Positions 1 through 12,361 of a DNA stretch of 64,000 bases are shown piece after piece (position 1 is the stretch's first letter; the number at the start of each line of letters is the position of its first letter). Both the position numbers and the translations under genes were made by a program. The DNA is from Triticum aestivum. Lineage: Eukaryota > Streptophyta > Magnoliopsida > Poales > Poaceae. The notes under the pieces are model-generated. The model ran no database searches and was not told the DNA's origin. It saw nothing but the letters and a program-made list of their open reading frames with translations. Location of the stretch: contig NC_057811.1 in assembly GCF_018294505.1 (NCBI RefSeq), positions 400,986,491-401,050,490 of the forward strand, in the 5' to 3' direction.

Positions 1-404
1 TCGTCATCATCGGTGTATCGAACATGAGAAATCTTGGACTTGCAGAAAAGAGGATTTTCAGAATTTTAGGTCAACTTTCAAACATTTTGTTCAAACTTTT
101 GTAAAGAAGACTTCTACAATTTTTTGTGAAACTTTTAGAAAGTTGACTTCCACAAAAACACTTGTCAAACTTTTCAAAAGCGGACTTCCACAATTTATTG
201 GGCGAACTTTCAGAAAAGGGCACTTTCAAATGAAGTTTTCATACTTTCAAAATTCTCACAGCGTTTAGAAATTTGTACTGTACTATACTTTCGGAAACAC
301 CACAGACACACAAACTTCCATAACATCAGAAAATCTTAGGCCCAACTTTCAGAAAATCCGGGGAAGCTTTCAAAAAAATTCAAGAATAAAAACTTCAAAC
401 AAAT
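1..404. repeat. AT-rich tract with dispersed AACTTTC / GACTTCC motifs
   Basis: No reading frame is credible here. The stretch repeats short words such as aactttca, gacttccac and aacttttg every 20-40 bases. This resembles, on the opposite strand, the GAAGTTC-rich interior of the element at 36.6-40.1 kb, so it may be the edge of a similar Mutator-like element that continues outside the window. That link is inference from motif texture only. Confidence 0.35.
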
Positions 405-706
405 TAGCCTTGGTGGATGTGGCAGCCCATTTTGCCACTGCGGAACCCGGTAGCCACGGGGACCTCGTCGGTGGTCAGATCCGGCTGAGCCCGCCATGGG
501 AGCGTCAGGATTCGGCTGTCATGGCCCATCACCAAGGGTCCCGTCATGCCCCGCAACTGTGGCTTCTGGTTCGCTGTCGAGGAGTCCGGATGCGCCATGA
601 AGCAGCCTTGGACACAACGGCACTGTGGCTCATCAGCTATCGCAGGTGGAGTGCCAGCCATAGCCTGGTGTGGCGATGCCACATGTAGCCAACGCAGGGC
701 AGCAAC
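405..706. other. GC-rich stretch without a credible gene
   Basis: Short overlapping open frames exist on both strands (about 92 codons each), but neither has recognisable domains, codon bias or gene context. It may be cargo or an exon remnant of the element at the left edge. No function can be supported. Confidence 0.3.
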
Positions 707-986
707 TGTTGAAGTGTATATGTGGATTTCCTAGCCCTTTCCATCAGTTCGGACTTTTGGTTGTGTTGGCTAGTGCATGAAGCTTGACATGGTACCAGAG
801 CCTAAGGTCTTGAGTTCAAGCCCTGGCTTTCGCAATTCATCCAAAAATTGTTGTTGCCCCCTCTGTCTACGTATAGGTCTCTTGAGCCATACCTCTGAGT
901 CAATTTGCGCGTTGACATCCCGCATCACACATGAGAGGGGGTATTGAATTGTATATGTGGATTGCCTAGCTCTCTCTCCATCTCAC
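707..986 (+). mobile_element. TRIM/SMART-like miniature LTR retrotransposon, 3' LTR truncated
   Basis: A short LTR (about 707-789) begins TGTTGAAGTGTATATGTGG and ends in CA. It is followed immediately by tggtaccagagcc (790), one base different from the usual tRNA-iMet primer-binding site. About 150 bases later a purine tract (931-941) precedes a second LTR start at 942 (TATTGAATTGTATATGTGG), which matches the first for about 45 bases and then diverges. There is no coding capacity. The layout fits the terminal-repeat-in-miniature/SMART class of grass elements. The second LTR appears truncated or replaced after about 986. Confidence 0.6.
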
Positions 987-3730
987 ACGACATTGAAAAT
1001 AAGCTACTAGAGAAGGCTATAGAGCTGAGAGGATAAGAAACATGTGGAAGGGATAAGCGGAATAAGTGGATGAGAAAAGGGAAGGGAAAAGATAAGGTGG
1101 TGTAAAGTCGTTCTATGTGTGGTTCTTAGATCAGAACCAAGTGAGCAAATGCAGCGAATTCTTCAAACCAGATTCGTTCACATTGTACACAAATGAGAAA
1201 ACTAACCTGCACCAAGCAGTTGTGAAAATGAAAAGCAGGGAATGAGCACACAAGCGTTAGGCGGATCAGCACACACTGTACACCCCATCTCAGTCTGAAT
1301 GACATGCTCTGCAGTTGGGCATGTCTTTGAATAATACCTCATACTCACTTTTGAAGAGTTATGCGCCTGTTAAATCACAGCAAGGGGATAATAGGATAAG
1401 AGGGTGGAAAGCCTAAAGCGTGATACGGCATGGTCATTTTCATCACAATTTTTGTTGTTCCTCTATTTATCTAACACTGAGATTTCCATGCAAAGTTACA
1501 ATTTCGGACCATTATAATAAGGAAATGATAGAAGGCTTTAGAGTATATGTAATGCAGTGAAAGTAAGTCAAAGGGGAGATGAACGACGACATACCAATTG
1601 GTCAAAAGTCTCCTGTGTTGTTGTCTGGTGGTTTTGAGCTCACCGATCTTCGAAAATTATAGGAGATGTATGTTACATGCACACACAGAAAAACTTAGGC
1701 ATTTCCAGTGCTAACTATGGCAAGAGTAAGGAAACAAATGTGCTCAAAGCCAGCATGGTACACTAAATATTATTTTTAAGGATGACTAAAACTTGCTAAC
1801 ACCCTATACTATAGTTCATAGTCATGGTTGGAAGTTGGGACATGCTTTTCAGTGATGTATCCTTGGCAGTCATGCTACTCACACCAGCACATGTGAGCTA
1901 CTAGCAGTTAAGGATGCTAAGAGAATCCCTCACAAAAGGTGGACAATGGGCCAAAGACAACCCTGATGTGTTCTTATAATTCAAACTGGCTTGGCCCTAC
2001 TGCAAATCTGTCACACAGAACTTCAGATATTATCTATTAAATCTAGGTGCAAAACAAAGCAGAGTGCCACATCATGACATTCACCCATCGTAATCCTATT
2101 CCAATCCAATGAAAACAATTGTAGAGAAAAAGGCTCTCAGTACTCAGTAGAGTGTTCATCACATTACACTTCACAGAATATACATCTAGAAGCATCTATA
2201 GTTTTATATGAAACAATAGAGCTCAGTAATAATCTTTCCACACTAAATTGCAAACAGAGTACAGAATTACCGCAACAGCACGCAGGCACAATCATGGTAA
2301 CATATACGTAGTCCATAGTCATGCCTTAGAAAAACGGTTACTGTTTTCTGTTAGCAGTATGCATAGGAACTACATGTAGGGAAAGATTATCAGAGTGCTA
2401 CTGTCTATGATGAGCATAGCTTGTATAGAAATTAAGATAGTATAGTCCTGTAAGCTTTTCTGGAACTGAATATATTCTGCAAGCTTCTCCAATACATCCA
2501 GTATAAGTTTGTTGACAGGCTTGAGTCTGTTTCAAAAGATCTGACGGACAAGATTTGCTCAATTATTTGTAGTATTCACTATGTTCATATATGAAGCAAG
2601 TCGGCTAAGACTTCTGAACTTATTATGCAGCAGCCAAGATGATTATGTACTCAGATTATGAAGCCACCATGCAACAGTACCCACCTTGGCCATCCTATCT
2701 TAAAATAGTAACACAGTATTAGCCGTCCACAATCAACAAGAGTATATTTGGTAAATTTCAACTGTACTAACCACCCAACATCAAACTATGAATCATCGGT
2801 AACATGCTTAAGCTCAAGCCTTTTTTATAACAACAAGCTCTAAGTTTGTCTGTAAATTAAGCTCAAGTCTTTCAGCGAAGTTATTTCAAGACTTGGATCC
2901 ATAACAAGTCATTTCAAGACTAGCCTGCAATAACGCAAGCTAACAGCTAATTAACTGGACTTCCAGTCACAGATAGTCGAGTCATGGAAGAGATAGGTTA
3001 GAGATTTAACAAACCAAAACCTATGAATAACTGCAGCGAAGAAAATGCAGAAGATGCCAGTAAATGCACTTCCTAGACTGAACATCACCTTAGATATTTG
3101 CAGATCTATACGGTCCCACTGAAACTATCTAGTGACATGGCAGGGTGCTTTAAAACTTTTCTCGTGTATCTTCCGCTTCCTGTCTCTTGATGAGGTTCCA
3201 AAAGGTAGAACAGCTAAGGGGAGTACGAACGAATGGCACAAAACCTCAGACTTTGGAATCCAGAGACCCCTTTTGCAAAAGATGTGCACAAAGAGAGCAA
3301 GGAGCATCTCCCACCCTTTGCCTGCTTTTGTTATACCACATTGCCTTCTAATTCTCCTATCTTTGGGTTTATTCCAGTAATCTAGTTCAAGAAACAGGCA
3401 GTTCCTTTTATACAAAATCTGTACGATTTGCTTCAGAAAATTCTTAGTTTGCCTATAATTACGAATTCATTAGGAAAAGATGAATACACATTCATCCCTA
3501 AAATGGAAACTAGCTAAAATACAACATAAAGTGTAACCCCTTATACATTAGTAAGTCTTCAAACTGGGTTTCTCAAATGTTTTGACTCCTGTTCAATTAG
3601 ATGATTCCAGATTACGTGAAAGTTGTTACCCTTTTATTCTCTATATGTGCCAAATTCCAACGAATAATTGACAAAAAATGATGTAGTATTTGAGAATTGG
3701 CATCGAGACAAGCAGCGTAGCAGCAACATC
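987..3730. other. Upstream region of the Hd1-like gene, no feature recognised
   Basis: This is AT-rich single-copy-looking sequence with many stops in all frames. No transposon terminus, coding exon or RNA gene was recognised. The distal part of the Hd1-like promoter probably lies here, but no element can be assigned with confidence. Confidence 0.4.
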
Positions 3731-3736
3731 CACGTG
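3731..3736. promoter_or_regulatory. G-box (CACGTG) upstream of the Hd1-like gene
   Basis: A palindromic CACGTG lies about 270 bases before the first ATG of the Hd1-like CDS. bZIP and bHLH factors of light and clock pathways bind this core in plants. Use of this copy is inferred from position only. Confidence 0.4.
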
Positions 3737-4005
3737 CAACCACAAGACGCACAGCGGCATTCATCGCCACCACAAATGACACCACCTGTCACTCAGTGGA
3801 TTCCACTGCCACCCTCCTATTAGTACTCCTCACAGAAATTCCAACACTGACTGCATCCGCTCACTCCCAAGTAAGTTCAAGAAAAGGATCAAAAGCCACG
3901 GGAGAAGAGGAACATGAGAAGATATGTATTCTCCTAAATAGGACACACTAGAGACTAGCCACAGTCTTCGGTAAGACCCCTCCACCTACAAGTTGCAAGA
4001 TTTAT

Positions 4006-5707
4006 ATGTTCATGAATTGCAATTTCAACAGCAACCTTTTGGAGAACGAAGCTGGAAGGATAAGTTTTCCATGGGCCAGGCCATGCGATGGATGCCATGC
4101 AGCACCAAGCACAGTATACTGCTGTGCTGATGCTGCATATCTCTGTGCATCTTGTGACACACAGGTTCATTCTGCTAACCGTGTGGCATCACGCCATGAG
4201 CGTGTGCGTGTCTGCGAAACCTGTGAGAGTGCACCAGCAGTGCTGGCATGCCATGCAGATGCAGCAGCACTATGTACCGCCTGTGATGCACAGGTGCACT
4301 CTGCCAACCCAATTGCTCAGAGGCACCAACGAGTGCCTGTGCTGCCACTCCCAGCTGTTGCCATTCCAGCTGCCTCTGGCTTCGCGGAGGCAGAAGCTTC
4401 TGTCACTGCCCATGGCGATAAGGAAGAGGGAGAGGAAGTGGACTCTTGGCTCCTCAGAAGAAATTCTGATGACAACAATTGTGCCAACAAGATAGATCGA
4501 TACTACAACCTTGTCGGATACAATATGTATTACGACAACATCACTTGTGACCCAAGACCAGAAGAACAATACAGAATGCAAGAACAGCATGTGCAGAACA
4601 GGTACATCGAGAAGGAAGGGTGTGAGTGTGTAGTACCTCCACAAGTCGTCATGGCAAGTGAGCAGCAAGAGAGCGATTATGGAACTATAGGAGCAGGGCA
4701 GGCTGCCTCCGTTACCGCTATGACCAGTACCTACACAGCTTCCATCAGCAATGACGTGAGTTGATCTATTACTTTGCTTAAATTATCATTCGGCGATCTA
4801 TTTATGTTTTGAGTTCGTACCACTTCAAAGCAGCTCAGGTTAATCCATTTCTGCGTTAAAATAATATATCAAACAGATTGATTGAATTAATTATTGTCAC
4901 AGCTCACTTAGGATACAAGATGCAGATTATTTGCCTATTTTCTCCTTCCTCTTTTCTCTCTTCTCTACTTTTTTCGATCTTCTAGGTCAGGCTTTTTAGC
5001 CTGATATTTTCTGCAAGTTCTTTTCCCACATACTGTATCCAAAAAGGAGCTGTCCAACAGAATGTTTGACTGCTCTTTATTCCCTCAGACCTAAAATAAT
5101 GTAGAAGTCACAAAAAAAAAAATGTAGAAATAACTCCCAGAGAACTTAGGCAGCTTGTTCCTCAGCATCTAGACTTTGAACTGCTGTTAGTTACTTACGG
5201 ATCTCAAACTCATCTACCGGCATATAAGTGCAGGTTTTGTAGTTTGGGGGGTCAAGGTCTCATTTTCATCTTATTGCAGGGTGTTCAAAACCAGCACTTC
5301 TCTTATTATTGAAGTATTTCAGTGACTATTTGGCAATTCTATCTCAGATATCTTTCTCATCAATGGAGGTGGGTATAGTACCGGACAACTCCAGACCAGA
5401 TATCTCAAACAGCAACATCCTGACTAGCAGTGAAGCCATGGAGCTCTCAGGCCATTCACTTCAGATGCCAGTGCACTTCAGCTCCATGGACAGAGAGGCC
5501 AGGGTCCTCAGGTACAAGGAGAAGAAGCAGACGAGGAAGTTTCAGAAAACCATAAGGTATGCAACAAGGAAAGCATATGCAGAAGCACGACCACGGATCA
5601 AGGGTCGATTCGCTAAAAGATCAGATATAGAGCATGAGGAAGACCACATGCTGTCACCACCAGCCCTACCAGATACTAGTAGTTATAATACTGTTCCATG
5701 GTTCTGA
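4006..5707 (+). CDS. Hd1: CONSTANS/Hd1-like B-box and CCT-domain transcriptional regulator, two exons
   Basis: Two exons, 4006-4755 and 5348-5707, are joined by a GT-AG intron of 592 bases in phase 0 and encode 369 aa. Starting at the second Met (4012, MNCNF) gives 367 aa and aligns better with the start of rice Hd1, so the start is uncertain by two codons. Two adjacent B-boxes span about residues 27-110, with the Cys, Asp and His zinc ligands present in both. A DSWLL-type acidic middle region follows. The CCT domain is at about residues 299-343 and the C-terminus is TVPWF, as in Hd1. The family acts in the nucleus, relays day length to FT/Hd3a-type florigen genes and binds through CCT with NF-Y subunits. 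The frame, domains and splice sites look intact. Triticeae have at least two close paralogues (CO1 and CO2 types, including wheat TaHd1), and which one this is cannot be fixed from the window alone. Confidence 0.93.
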
Positions 5708-6792
5708 CGTAATGAGATAACAAAAAATGTGTTGACAGACACATGGAATGATGGACACTGTAATCATATGGTTCAGTGCATTGTGCAAGTGTCCAAAATC
5801 TCTTGTAAATCATTTAAGTATGCTCTGAGACCATATGAAGACAAATCAGTGTGTGGTCCAACGTAAATGTGAAGTGTGACATAAGAGAAAACATGTAACA
5901 ACAATTCCAGTATTTCACGCGATTATCAAGAATAGCAACAAAGGTTGAGACTTCTACTGTTAATAGCATTTTTACATGTCAAGATGAACAACTCTGCTTT
6001 ACCTTGGGTAAACATGGAGCATAGTAGTTACTAATAACATAACATATTTTGAACCACATAGGTCCAATATCAGTGATCTGCGAGGACATTAAATAAGAAA
6101 CATCATGGCCTAACATTAACAGACATACATAACAATAAACCATGGTTATGCACTTCTGGGAGAATAATTACTACTATGGGCTAATGATATGTGCAGGTTC
6201 ACACACAATTTCGATAACGGTTTACGACATCAGTTTTGAAACATGCAAAGGCACCAGAATGAGATTTCTTGGCTAGTGCAGTATGGATTATTAAATCCTT
6301 CTCTGAGAAAGGGGCGTAGTTGCACTACACTCCCTTGCTATGTCAAGTAAAAGTGATCATGAATTCTTTCTTTGAGAAAGGCACATAAATTTCAGTATGC
6401 TGTCGCGCTATGTTGAGCAAAAAAATTGACATTGTATGTTGGCCAATTTGATTAGAAACCTTGCAAAGATTTGAAGTTTGAAGGGGGTAGAGGCAGATAT
6501 ATACACAGCTCATACTTTCCATGAAGTATTGTATCCGTGTGATACTATTCAGTTTGACCTAAGTATGCATAAATGGAAAATGCTCGCGTGACATCTATTT
6601 GGGAAATTCACAGAGAAGGACTAGCAGAACAGAACAATGATTCAGGGACATGGCACAGCATGGTAATATATCAGCTTTATATGCAATAATGAAGCGGGTA
6701 ATACAGAAACAGATCAACTAATCATCATGCTCCTCTTGACCTCCAGAATCTACACGGTTCAATCAATCCTCGTGTTATGTTCTTGAAAATAA
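5708..6792. other. Convergent intergenic region between Hd1-like and ceramide synthase genes
   Basis: It must hold the 3' ends of two convergent genes. It is AT-rich with stops in all frames. No transposon terminus or RNA gene was recognised, and polyadenylation sites cannot be assigned reliably. Confidence 0.5.
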
Positions 6793-9700
6793 TCAATCAT
6801 CATGTTCCTCGTCAGATTCCGAATCTAAGCAAAGGAGGAAAACAGTAAACATCACAACACATAAGCGAATCTGAGCCCTATATTATGTGACTTAGACTGA
6901 TGGATAATAAATGACCATAAATACAAGTATATACAAGGCTGAGACTGAAGTGATAGGTAATATATTAACCAAATTTAACTTCGGAAAGAGAAACCTACCA
7001 GATCTAATGTCATCCCCAACATGCCCTTTAGACTGAATTTGCTTCACGAGCATTCGCTTCATTAAGACAAACCAATATATGTGTAGAACAAGGAGGGAGA
7101 ACAGAAGACAGTTGAACACATAGTAGTATATCGGCCCATAAAATTTATGTCTCTCCTTGTTCAAAATATGAACAATTTCATAGCTGAAATTTACAGAAGA
7201 AATGCACAAGTTTTAGCGACATTCTAGAGTTACCTAAAGTATAGAACCCCATATAAGAACAGAGTTACTGGTATGTACCTAGTGCTCCAGAGAATCCAGA
7301 ATGGAAAATATATCAGGCGAAGGATCACCCAAGAAATGACGAAAAGAAGAAATGATACATCAGCAAGCAACTGGCGTCCACTGTACTTAGAAATTTTTCC
7401 AACCTCCAGGAACACATCACTTGCATCATGAACGGCAAGCACAACTGAACCCACTCGTGCAAACCTGTTAAGGAAACTACTCAGCTCAGAGTACCGAAGA
7501 AAAACATGTGCAGGCGTTCCAACAACTGCTAGTATTATTTAAAAAAACTGCTAGTAACAAAGAAGCATAAAAAAAGGCAGACAAATGCTTGATGTTTATG
7601 TTCTCTACCAGGAGATGACAATCAGCTGGGGTATAACTATAAGATGACAATCCGACAAACAGAGTTGCATACCTAACTACTGTATTCTCTACCAGGAGAA
7701 AAATACCAGCCACAAAAACAAGTCAACATTCGTAAATATCGTTTTACAGTTGCAATCCATGCTTGTTCTATCTATCCACCATTCTTCCATTACATTCTAT
7801 AAGCTCAAAGTTGTTCCAAATCCACACTTTTCTCAACTATTGGCTCGATGAAGGCTGTCATGTAAAATCCAGGAACGTAAAAGAAAGCTAGTAGCAGGCA
7901 AATTACTAATAAACAAGCAAAGCTTTTCTCTAGGGAACAAGCAATGCAAGCATGGATTAACAGTATATGATATATGCAGCTATATATGAATTGGGAGTAT
8001 GGAGGAATGTAACAGAAAGCTAGTACATGCAAATCTTACTAATGCAAACAAGCAACGCAAATATGGATTAACAATATATGATATATGCAGGCATGCAGTT
8101 ATATATGAACACAATAGAAAGAATAATCAAATGTATACACAGTTTATATTGTGGAGTCTGCACTTTGTCATCTACTCCCTCCGTTCCTTTATATAAGGTG
8201 TATTTGTTTTTTGATAAAATTCCAGAATGTAAGGTGCATTTCTTCTAATTCCTCATAATTCCCTTGTTAGCCCTCCAGAATAATGGAAAGTATCTCTCTC
8301 CTGATTGTCTGTATCTCTCTTTGTAGCAAAGGAAGGAAAGTATCTCTCTTTGTAGCAAAACATGTTACAGACCAGCAGGGATCTAACTTCCACATTCATT
8401 GGAAGATGCACAGGTTTACATGCGTGCGCAACTACCCAAATAGCCAAACACTAACATGCACATTCATTTGCTATTGCACCCTAGCAAGTATGATTCTCAC
8501 CACTTGAATCATGACAAGAATCAGATTAGCTAAATACTGCTCAAGTAATGATCGCAATGTATAAGAAGGCACTAAACTTGAATTAACATAAACCAGCTTG
8601 AAAAATATTCAGATAGTTAAAAGCCTAATTACCTGAATATGTACGACATTACAATGAGAAAAACAGATGCTATGTGATGAGTCATTGAAAGGCCAAAGTC
8701 TGAACGCCTTGTTTCCCAAAAGAGAAGGGCAATTATTGAGTACATATAAAAACCAGCAGCATACATGTAAACCCCCTTTAGTTTAAACCTGGAGAAAGAA
8801 ATGAATTTATTAATAATTTGGTACCAAAAAAGAACATTCTAATAAACAGGGGGAAACTGAAGTATATATTACTTCATTGTTTGATCTGGCCATATTTGGT
8901 CTCCTGGTCCAACCCAGAAATTCATTGTGCTCGTGAACCATGGCTCATTGTACGTCACAGCTAATGCCAGAAATTCGGCGGAAAGGAAATAAACGCCTTT
9001 CCAGGCGGATTCCTTAAACTTTCTGATCTTCATCCTCTCTGCATCTGTCTCTGAGCCAAGCCTTGCATCCCACTTCCCAAAAATCAGACGCCTGGCTAGC
9101 CGCTGTACACAAAATACAGGTGATAATTAGCTCATGAGTTTCGTCTACTATGATGAGCCCGCATTTTCTCCTGAAAATGGAGTAGCTCGTAGAGGAAGAT
9201 GCCAAATAACTCACAGGTAATGGTGTTCAGGTTTGTATTCACAATTAAGTGGCCAGGTGCAGGAATGTGTGCATGCAGAAAACGATGCATCCCCTTACAA
9301 ACCCCCATTTCCTCGACTCGGATTATTTTACCAAAATGAGAAAACACAGTCATTAACATTTTCACTGTCATGACAGCATTTCTTCGTTTAAAAACACCGA
9401 GTTAATCATGACCACACTAGTAGATGATTAAAGATTTATACCAAATACTCCCTCCGTTCCTAAATGCAAGTCTTTTTAGATACGGAGCAAAATGAGTGAA
9501 TGTACACTCTAAAATATGTCTATATACATCCGTATATAGACCATAGTGGAATCTCTAAAAAACTTATATTTAGCAACGGAGGGAGTAATTACCGCGAGAA
9601 CTCATCGTGGGCACCCCATTCCATTTAGAAACTACCACTTGTACCACTAGTAACAAAATGACTCGAGCATCGCCTAGGTGTTGGATCAGGGGAGGCAAAC

Positions 9701-9886
9701 AACAACGGAAATGATTCGAAACTGAGCGGGGCGGGGGCAAGCCGTGTGCACTGTTACAACCTCGAATGCGAAGCGGTCGAGGAGGAAGCGGACGGCGAGG
9801 AAGAAGGTGGCGAAGAAGGGGAGGGCCGCGAAGTCGGCGTAGGCGGGGTGGCTCTCCGCCTCCCAGTCGATTGACGGGACGCCCAT
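6793..9886 (-). CDS. LAG1: LAG1/LOH-type ceramide synthase (TLC domain), six exons
   Basis: Six exons on the minus strand all have GT-AG borders: 9761-9886, 8873-9102, 8633-8788, 7279-7464, 6999-7183 and 6793-6824. They total 915 nt, or 304 aa, the usual size for plant LAG ONE homologues. The protein starts [12 protein letters not shown], with a first hydrophobic segment at about residues 22-36. The TLC domain follows, with the Lag1 signature: a His-His pair at 156-157 and HDASD at 183-187, residues tied to catalysis in ceramide synthases. Several membrane segments follow, then an acidic, Ser-rich tail ending EEHDD. The enzyme joins an acyl-CoA to a sphingoid base to form ceramide in the ER membrane, and plant members also affect sensitivity to AAL-toxin/fumonisin-type mycotoxins. 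All exons join in frame without lesions. Introns 1 and 3 contain MITE sequence. It converges with the Hd1-like gene. Confidence 0.93.
8174..8290. mobile_element. Stowaway-like MITE fragment in ceramide synthase intron 3
   Basis: The classic end CTCCCTCCGTTCC follows TA at about 8174, and the expected opposite end (GGAACGGAGGGAG) is missing. The right limit is approximate. It lies in the 1168-base third intron, between exons 8633-8788 and 7279-7464, away from the splice sites. Confidence 0.5.
9448..9585. mobile_element. Stowaway MITE in ceramide synthase intron 1
   Basis: Complete 138-bp element. The ends are CTCCCTCCGTTCC and its inverse GGAGGGAG, flanked by TA on both sides (9446-9447 and 9586-9587). 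The internal sequence (gagcaaaatgagtgaat) is of the Thalos type common in Triticeae. It lies inside intron 1 (9103-9760), so it does not touch coding sequence. Confidence 0.85.
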
Positions 9887-10160
9887 CGCGGCGGCTCGTC
9901 GTCCGGGATGCTGGCCCGCTGGGTGGTCAGCGGTCTCTTTTTCTTTTGGCTCGAAGACGAGACGGGCGGTCGGCGGTCGACGGTGGGGGAGAGGGAGAGC
10001 AGAGGCTATATGGTGCGCGGTGCGAGACGAGGCGCCCGGCGGTCTGGGTGACCGGCGCGACGGCGGAAGGCGACGGGTGGTCGGCCCGGAGGCAAGATGA
10101 ACGGCTGAGCCGGGTTCTGCTTCCTGGGGTTGGCGGCTCCCTGGCCAGTACTATTCTAAT
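9887..10160 (-). promoter_or_regulatory. Probable promoter and 5' UTR of the ceramide synthase gene
   Basis: GC-rich sequence just upstream of the minus-strand ATG at 9886. On the minus strand a CCATATAG TATA-like element lies at about 10006-10013, roughly 120 bases before the ATG, followed by a CT-rich leader. Assigning it as a core promoter is inference from composition and spacing. Confidence 0.4.
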
Positions 10161-10571
10161 TTGACCGGCATTTTGGGGCTCTAGAATATTGGACTTTCCT
10201 CTTTTGAGGAGAGAATCTCGGACTTTGAAGTAGCGCTTTCTCTGGGTGACAAAGTTCGGAAAATCAAACAGTTTGTTTAATTTACATCTAGATGTTTTAT
10301 AAGAATGTTACGTCTAAGCTTCCATAAATAACACATCAACAAGGAACAAAAAAAATCTGGGACAAAAAAAAACCACAAATATAGTGGACACAAGTTTAGA
10401 TGTGACATAATTATGTCACATGTAGATGTATCCTAAACAGACCCAAAATCAAACTATGTCGACGCGGTCGCGTGTATAATTTGCGAGTTTAATTCTAGCA
10501 GTTTGGCTGTTTCAAATCAAATATAGAAGAAATATCTCACATTTGTGGGCACATATATAATGTGTGGTATA
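10161..10571. other. Intergenic stretch, nothing recognised
   Basis: AT-rich sequence between the ceramide synthase upstream region and a nested MITE. No coding frame, terminal repeat or RNA gene is recognised. Confidence 0.4.
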
Positions 10572-10813
10572 CTCCCTCCGTTTTTAAATATAAGCCTTTT
10601 AGAGATATCATTACGGACTACGTACGGAAGTATATAGACGTATTTAAGAGTGTAGATTCACTCATTTTGCTTCGTATATACTTCCTCTGTCCCATAATGT
10701 AATGTAAGACGTTTTTTAATACTAGTGGGGTGTCAAAAAGTCTTATATTATAAGACGGTGGAGGTAGTTCATATTGGAATCTCCAAAAGACTTATATTTA
10801 GGAACGGAGGGAG
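10572..10813. mobile_element. Stowaway MITE interrupted by a second MITE
   Basis: The outer ends CTCCCTCCGTTTTTAAAT and AACGGAGGGAG are flanked by TA (10570-10571, 10814-10815). The two halves (to 10680 and from about 10765) together match the Thalos-type element at 9448-9585. A different MITE at 10681-10764 splits it, so the outer element is the older insertion. Confidence 0.8.
10681..10764. mobile_element. Inner Stowaway-like MITE nested in the outer MITE
   Basis: An 84-bp element with degenerate inverted ends (CTTCCTCTGTCCCATAATGT and TATAAGACGGTGGAGG), flanked by TA. The ends resemble the CTCCCTCYGTCCCATAAT type of Triticeae Stowaway. It interrupts the outer element at an internal TA. 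Confidence 0.65.
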
Positions 10814-10854
10814 TATAAGAATATCAGTACATGCTCTAGGAAAGGCTTTGGCCT

Positions 10855-11769
10855 ACCCTTCAACCAGCCCTTTGGATGTAAATTTGGTATATTTGCTCGT
10901 TTGATCAACATTGAATATGCAGCCCACACGAACCTCAAAGCAGCTTTGGGTCTGCTTGAGAGGTAACAGCTAAATCAATCATTTTTCAAAGACAGTCTCC
11001 AGCGAACCAAACTCATCTTCGAAACCCGATTATGTACTAGTGAACTTAGGAGGTTCAGGGTGGTAAATGTGGCATGGAGGATTATTTGCAAGCCTGGTGA
11101 TTTGGGGTTCTGGCATTATATGTGTGCTCATGGTGGATGACCGCACTTATTCCACAAAACCCTGACAAGGTTTACGCTATATTCAACATCTTTGTGCAAG
11201 ACAATGTGGGAAATGGCAATAGCAACCTCTTATGGAAAGATAGATGGATCCATAGTCAAACTGCCTCTGAAATCGCCAGCTTGCCGTTGGAAAAAGTTAA
11301 CGCAAGGACCCTCAACTATAAATTTTAATTGGATGAAGCTAACTACAAATGGGCGCCGCTGAACTACAAAATCTTTGTTTGAACTGCACCGCAATATCAA
11401 ATCTACACTTCCGACCGTCGTGTCAGTCAATATTACAAGTGTGTCGGACACCCTATAGAGCTGGTGGCTTTCAGCAAGGAGGAACTACAAACATATTGAG
11501 CACAATGGATTTGATTCACTTGTTATGTTGATCTACGCCTTTGGAAGCAAAGGAATGCACATATCTTTGCCAATTATAGATTGCAGGTGGACCAGAGCAC
11601 CTTGATGGCACAATTTCTCGATGAGTACAAACTCTAGAAAGAGGAGGGAGCGAAGGAGCCTAATACTTTAGTGAGTAGTTAGAGTTGAGTTGTATGCTGT
11701 GAAATTGTATCAATAGTCGCTCATATTGCTTGCGAGATACGGCGCGCTATTGTGTACTCTAAAAAAAAG
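10855..11769 (+). pseudogene. LINE (non-LTR retrotransposon) 3' fragment, end of reverse transcriptase and 3' UTR
   Basis: Translated pieces match the C-terminal zinc-binding region typical of plant LINE ORF2: an AWRIICKPGDLGFW-like stretch near 11065-11110, VGNGNSNLLWKDRWIH at about 11205-11255, and LWKQRNAHIF at about 11540-11570. These lie in different frames, with stops between them. An in-frame TAG interrupts the last segment near 11634. A short 3' UTR ends in an A-rich run at about 11760-11768, the expected 3' terminus of a LINE. The 5' end is missing, as in most 5'-truncated insertions. No functional protein is possible. Confidence 0.65.
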
Positions 11770-12361
11770 GAACTTTAGTGTCCATCAAAACATCATAAAA
11801 TATCTAGGTCATCTACAACTAAAAATGACTCACAACATCGAAATAAATAATCAGTACATGGTAACACATCACAACCAACGTGAGCGCTAATAGAATGTAT
11901 TTCCCCATCCTTCATTAACCATCACCATCTGCATGAGGGTCTTTGTGGACTCTTGCAAAATGTACAAACATAAAGCATCTAAAGAGAAACAGATATACGA
12001 GGAGAATAATCACCTCAGTAACCTCATGTTAATTAATAATACAACTAAATGCACAAGATGTGGTGACACTACCTTGCATTCAATACTCACTCTATTCTCT
12101 TGTTATTTCAACTCTTCATCATTATATACAGCAATCCACTCATTCGCACGAGCTATAACATATGCAATGATGTAACCAGTGCATGGCAAAGGTGTGTTCA
12201 GCTCGTCGGGTCTGTATCTTTCATCACTATGGTGATTCATATCAACACGCCCAGTACACGTACACCCATAGCATTGACCTTTAAAAGGAGGGGACACATG
12301 AAAATTGTCATCTAACTAACCAAACACAATCATAATAATAACTGAATAAAGCAAAAGAACA
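11770..12361. other. Unassigned AT-rich spacer
   Basis: Only short open frames on both strands. No terminal repeats or domains are recognised. It separates the LINE 3' end from the start of the long LTR at 12362. Confidence 0.4.

Noticed and set aside
780..850. tRNA gene (gagttcaagccctgg resembles a B box)
   Set aside because: The position directly follows a short LTR and contains tggtaccagagcc, so it is better explained as a primer-binding site. No cloverleaf can be drawn.
6892..7209. Independent small membrane-protein ORFs at 6892-7209, 7230-7454 and 9014-9214
   Set aside because: They are single exons of the spliced ceramide synthase gene extended into introns.
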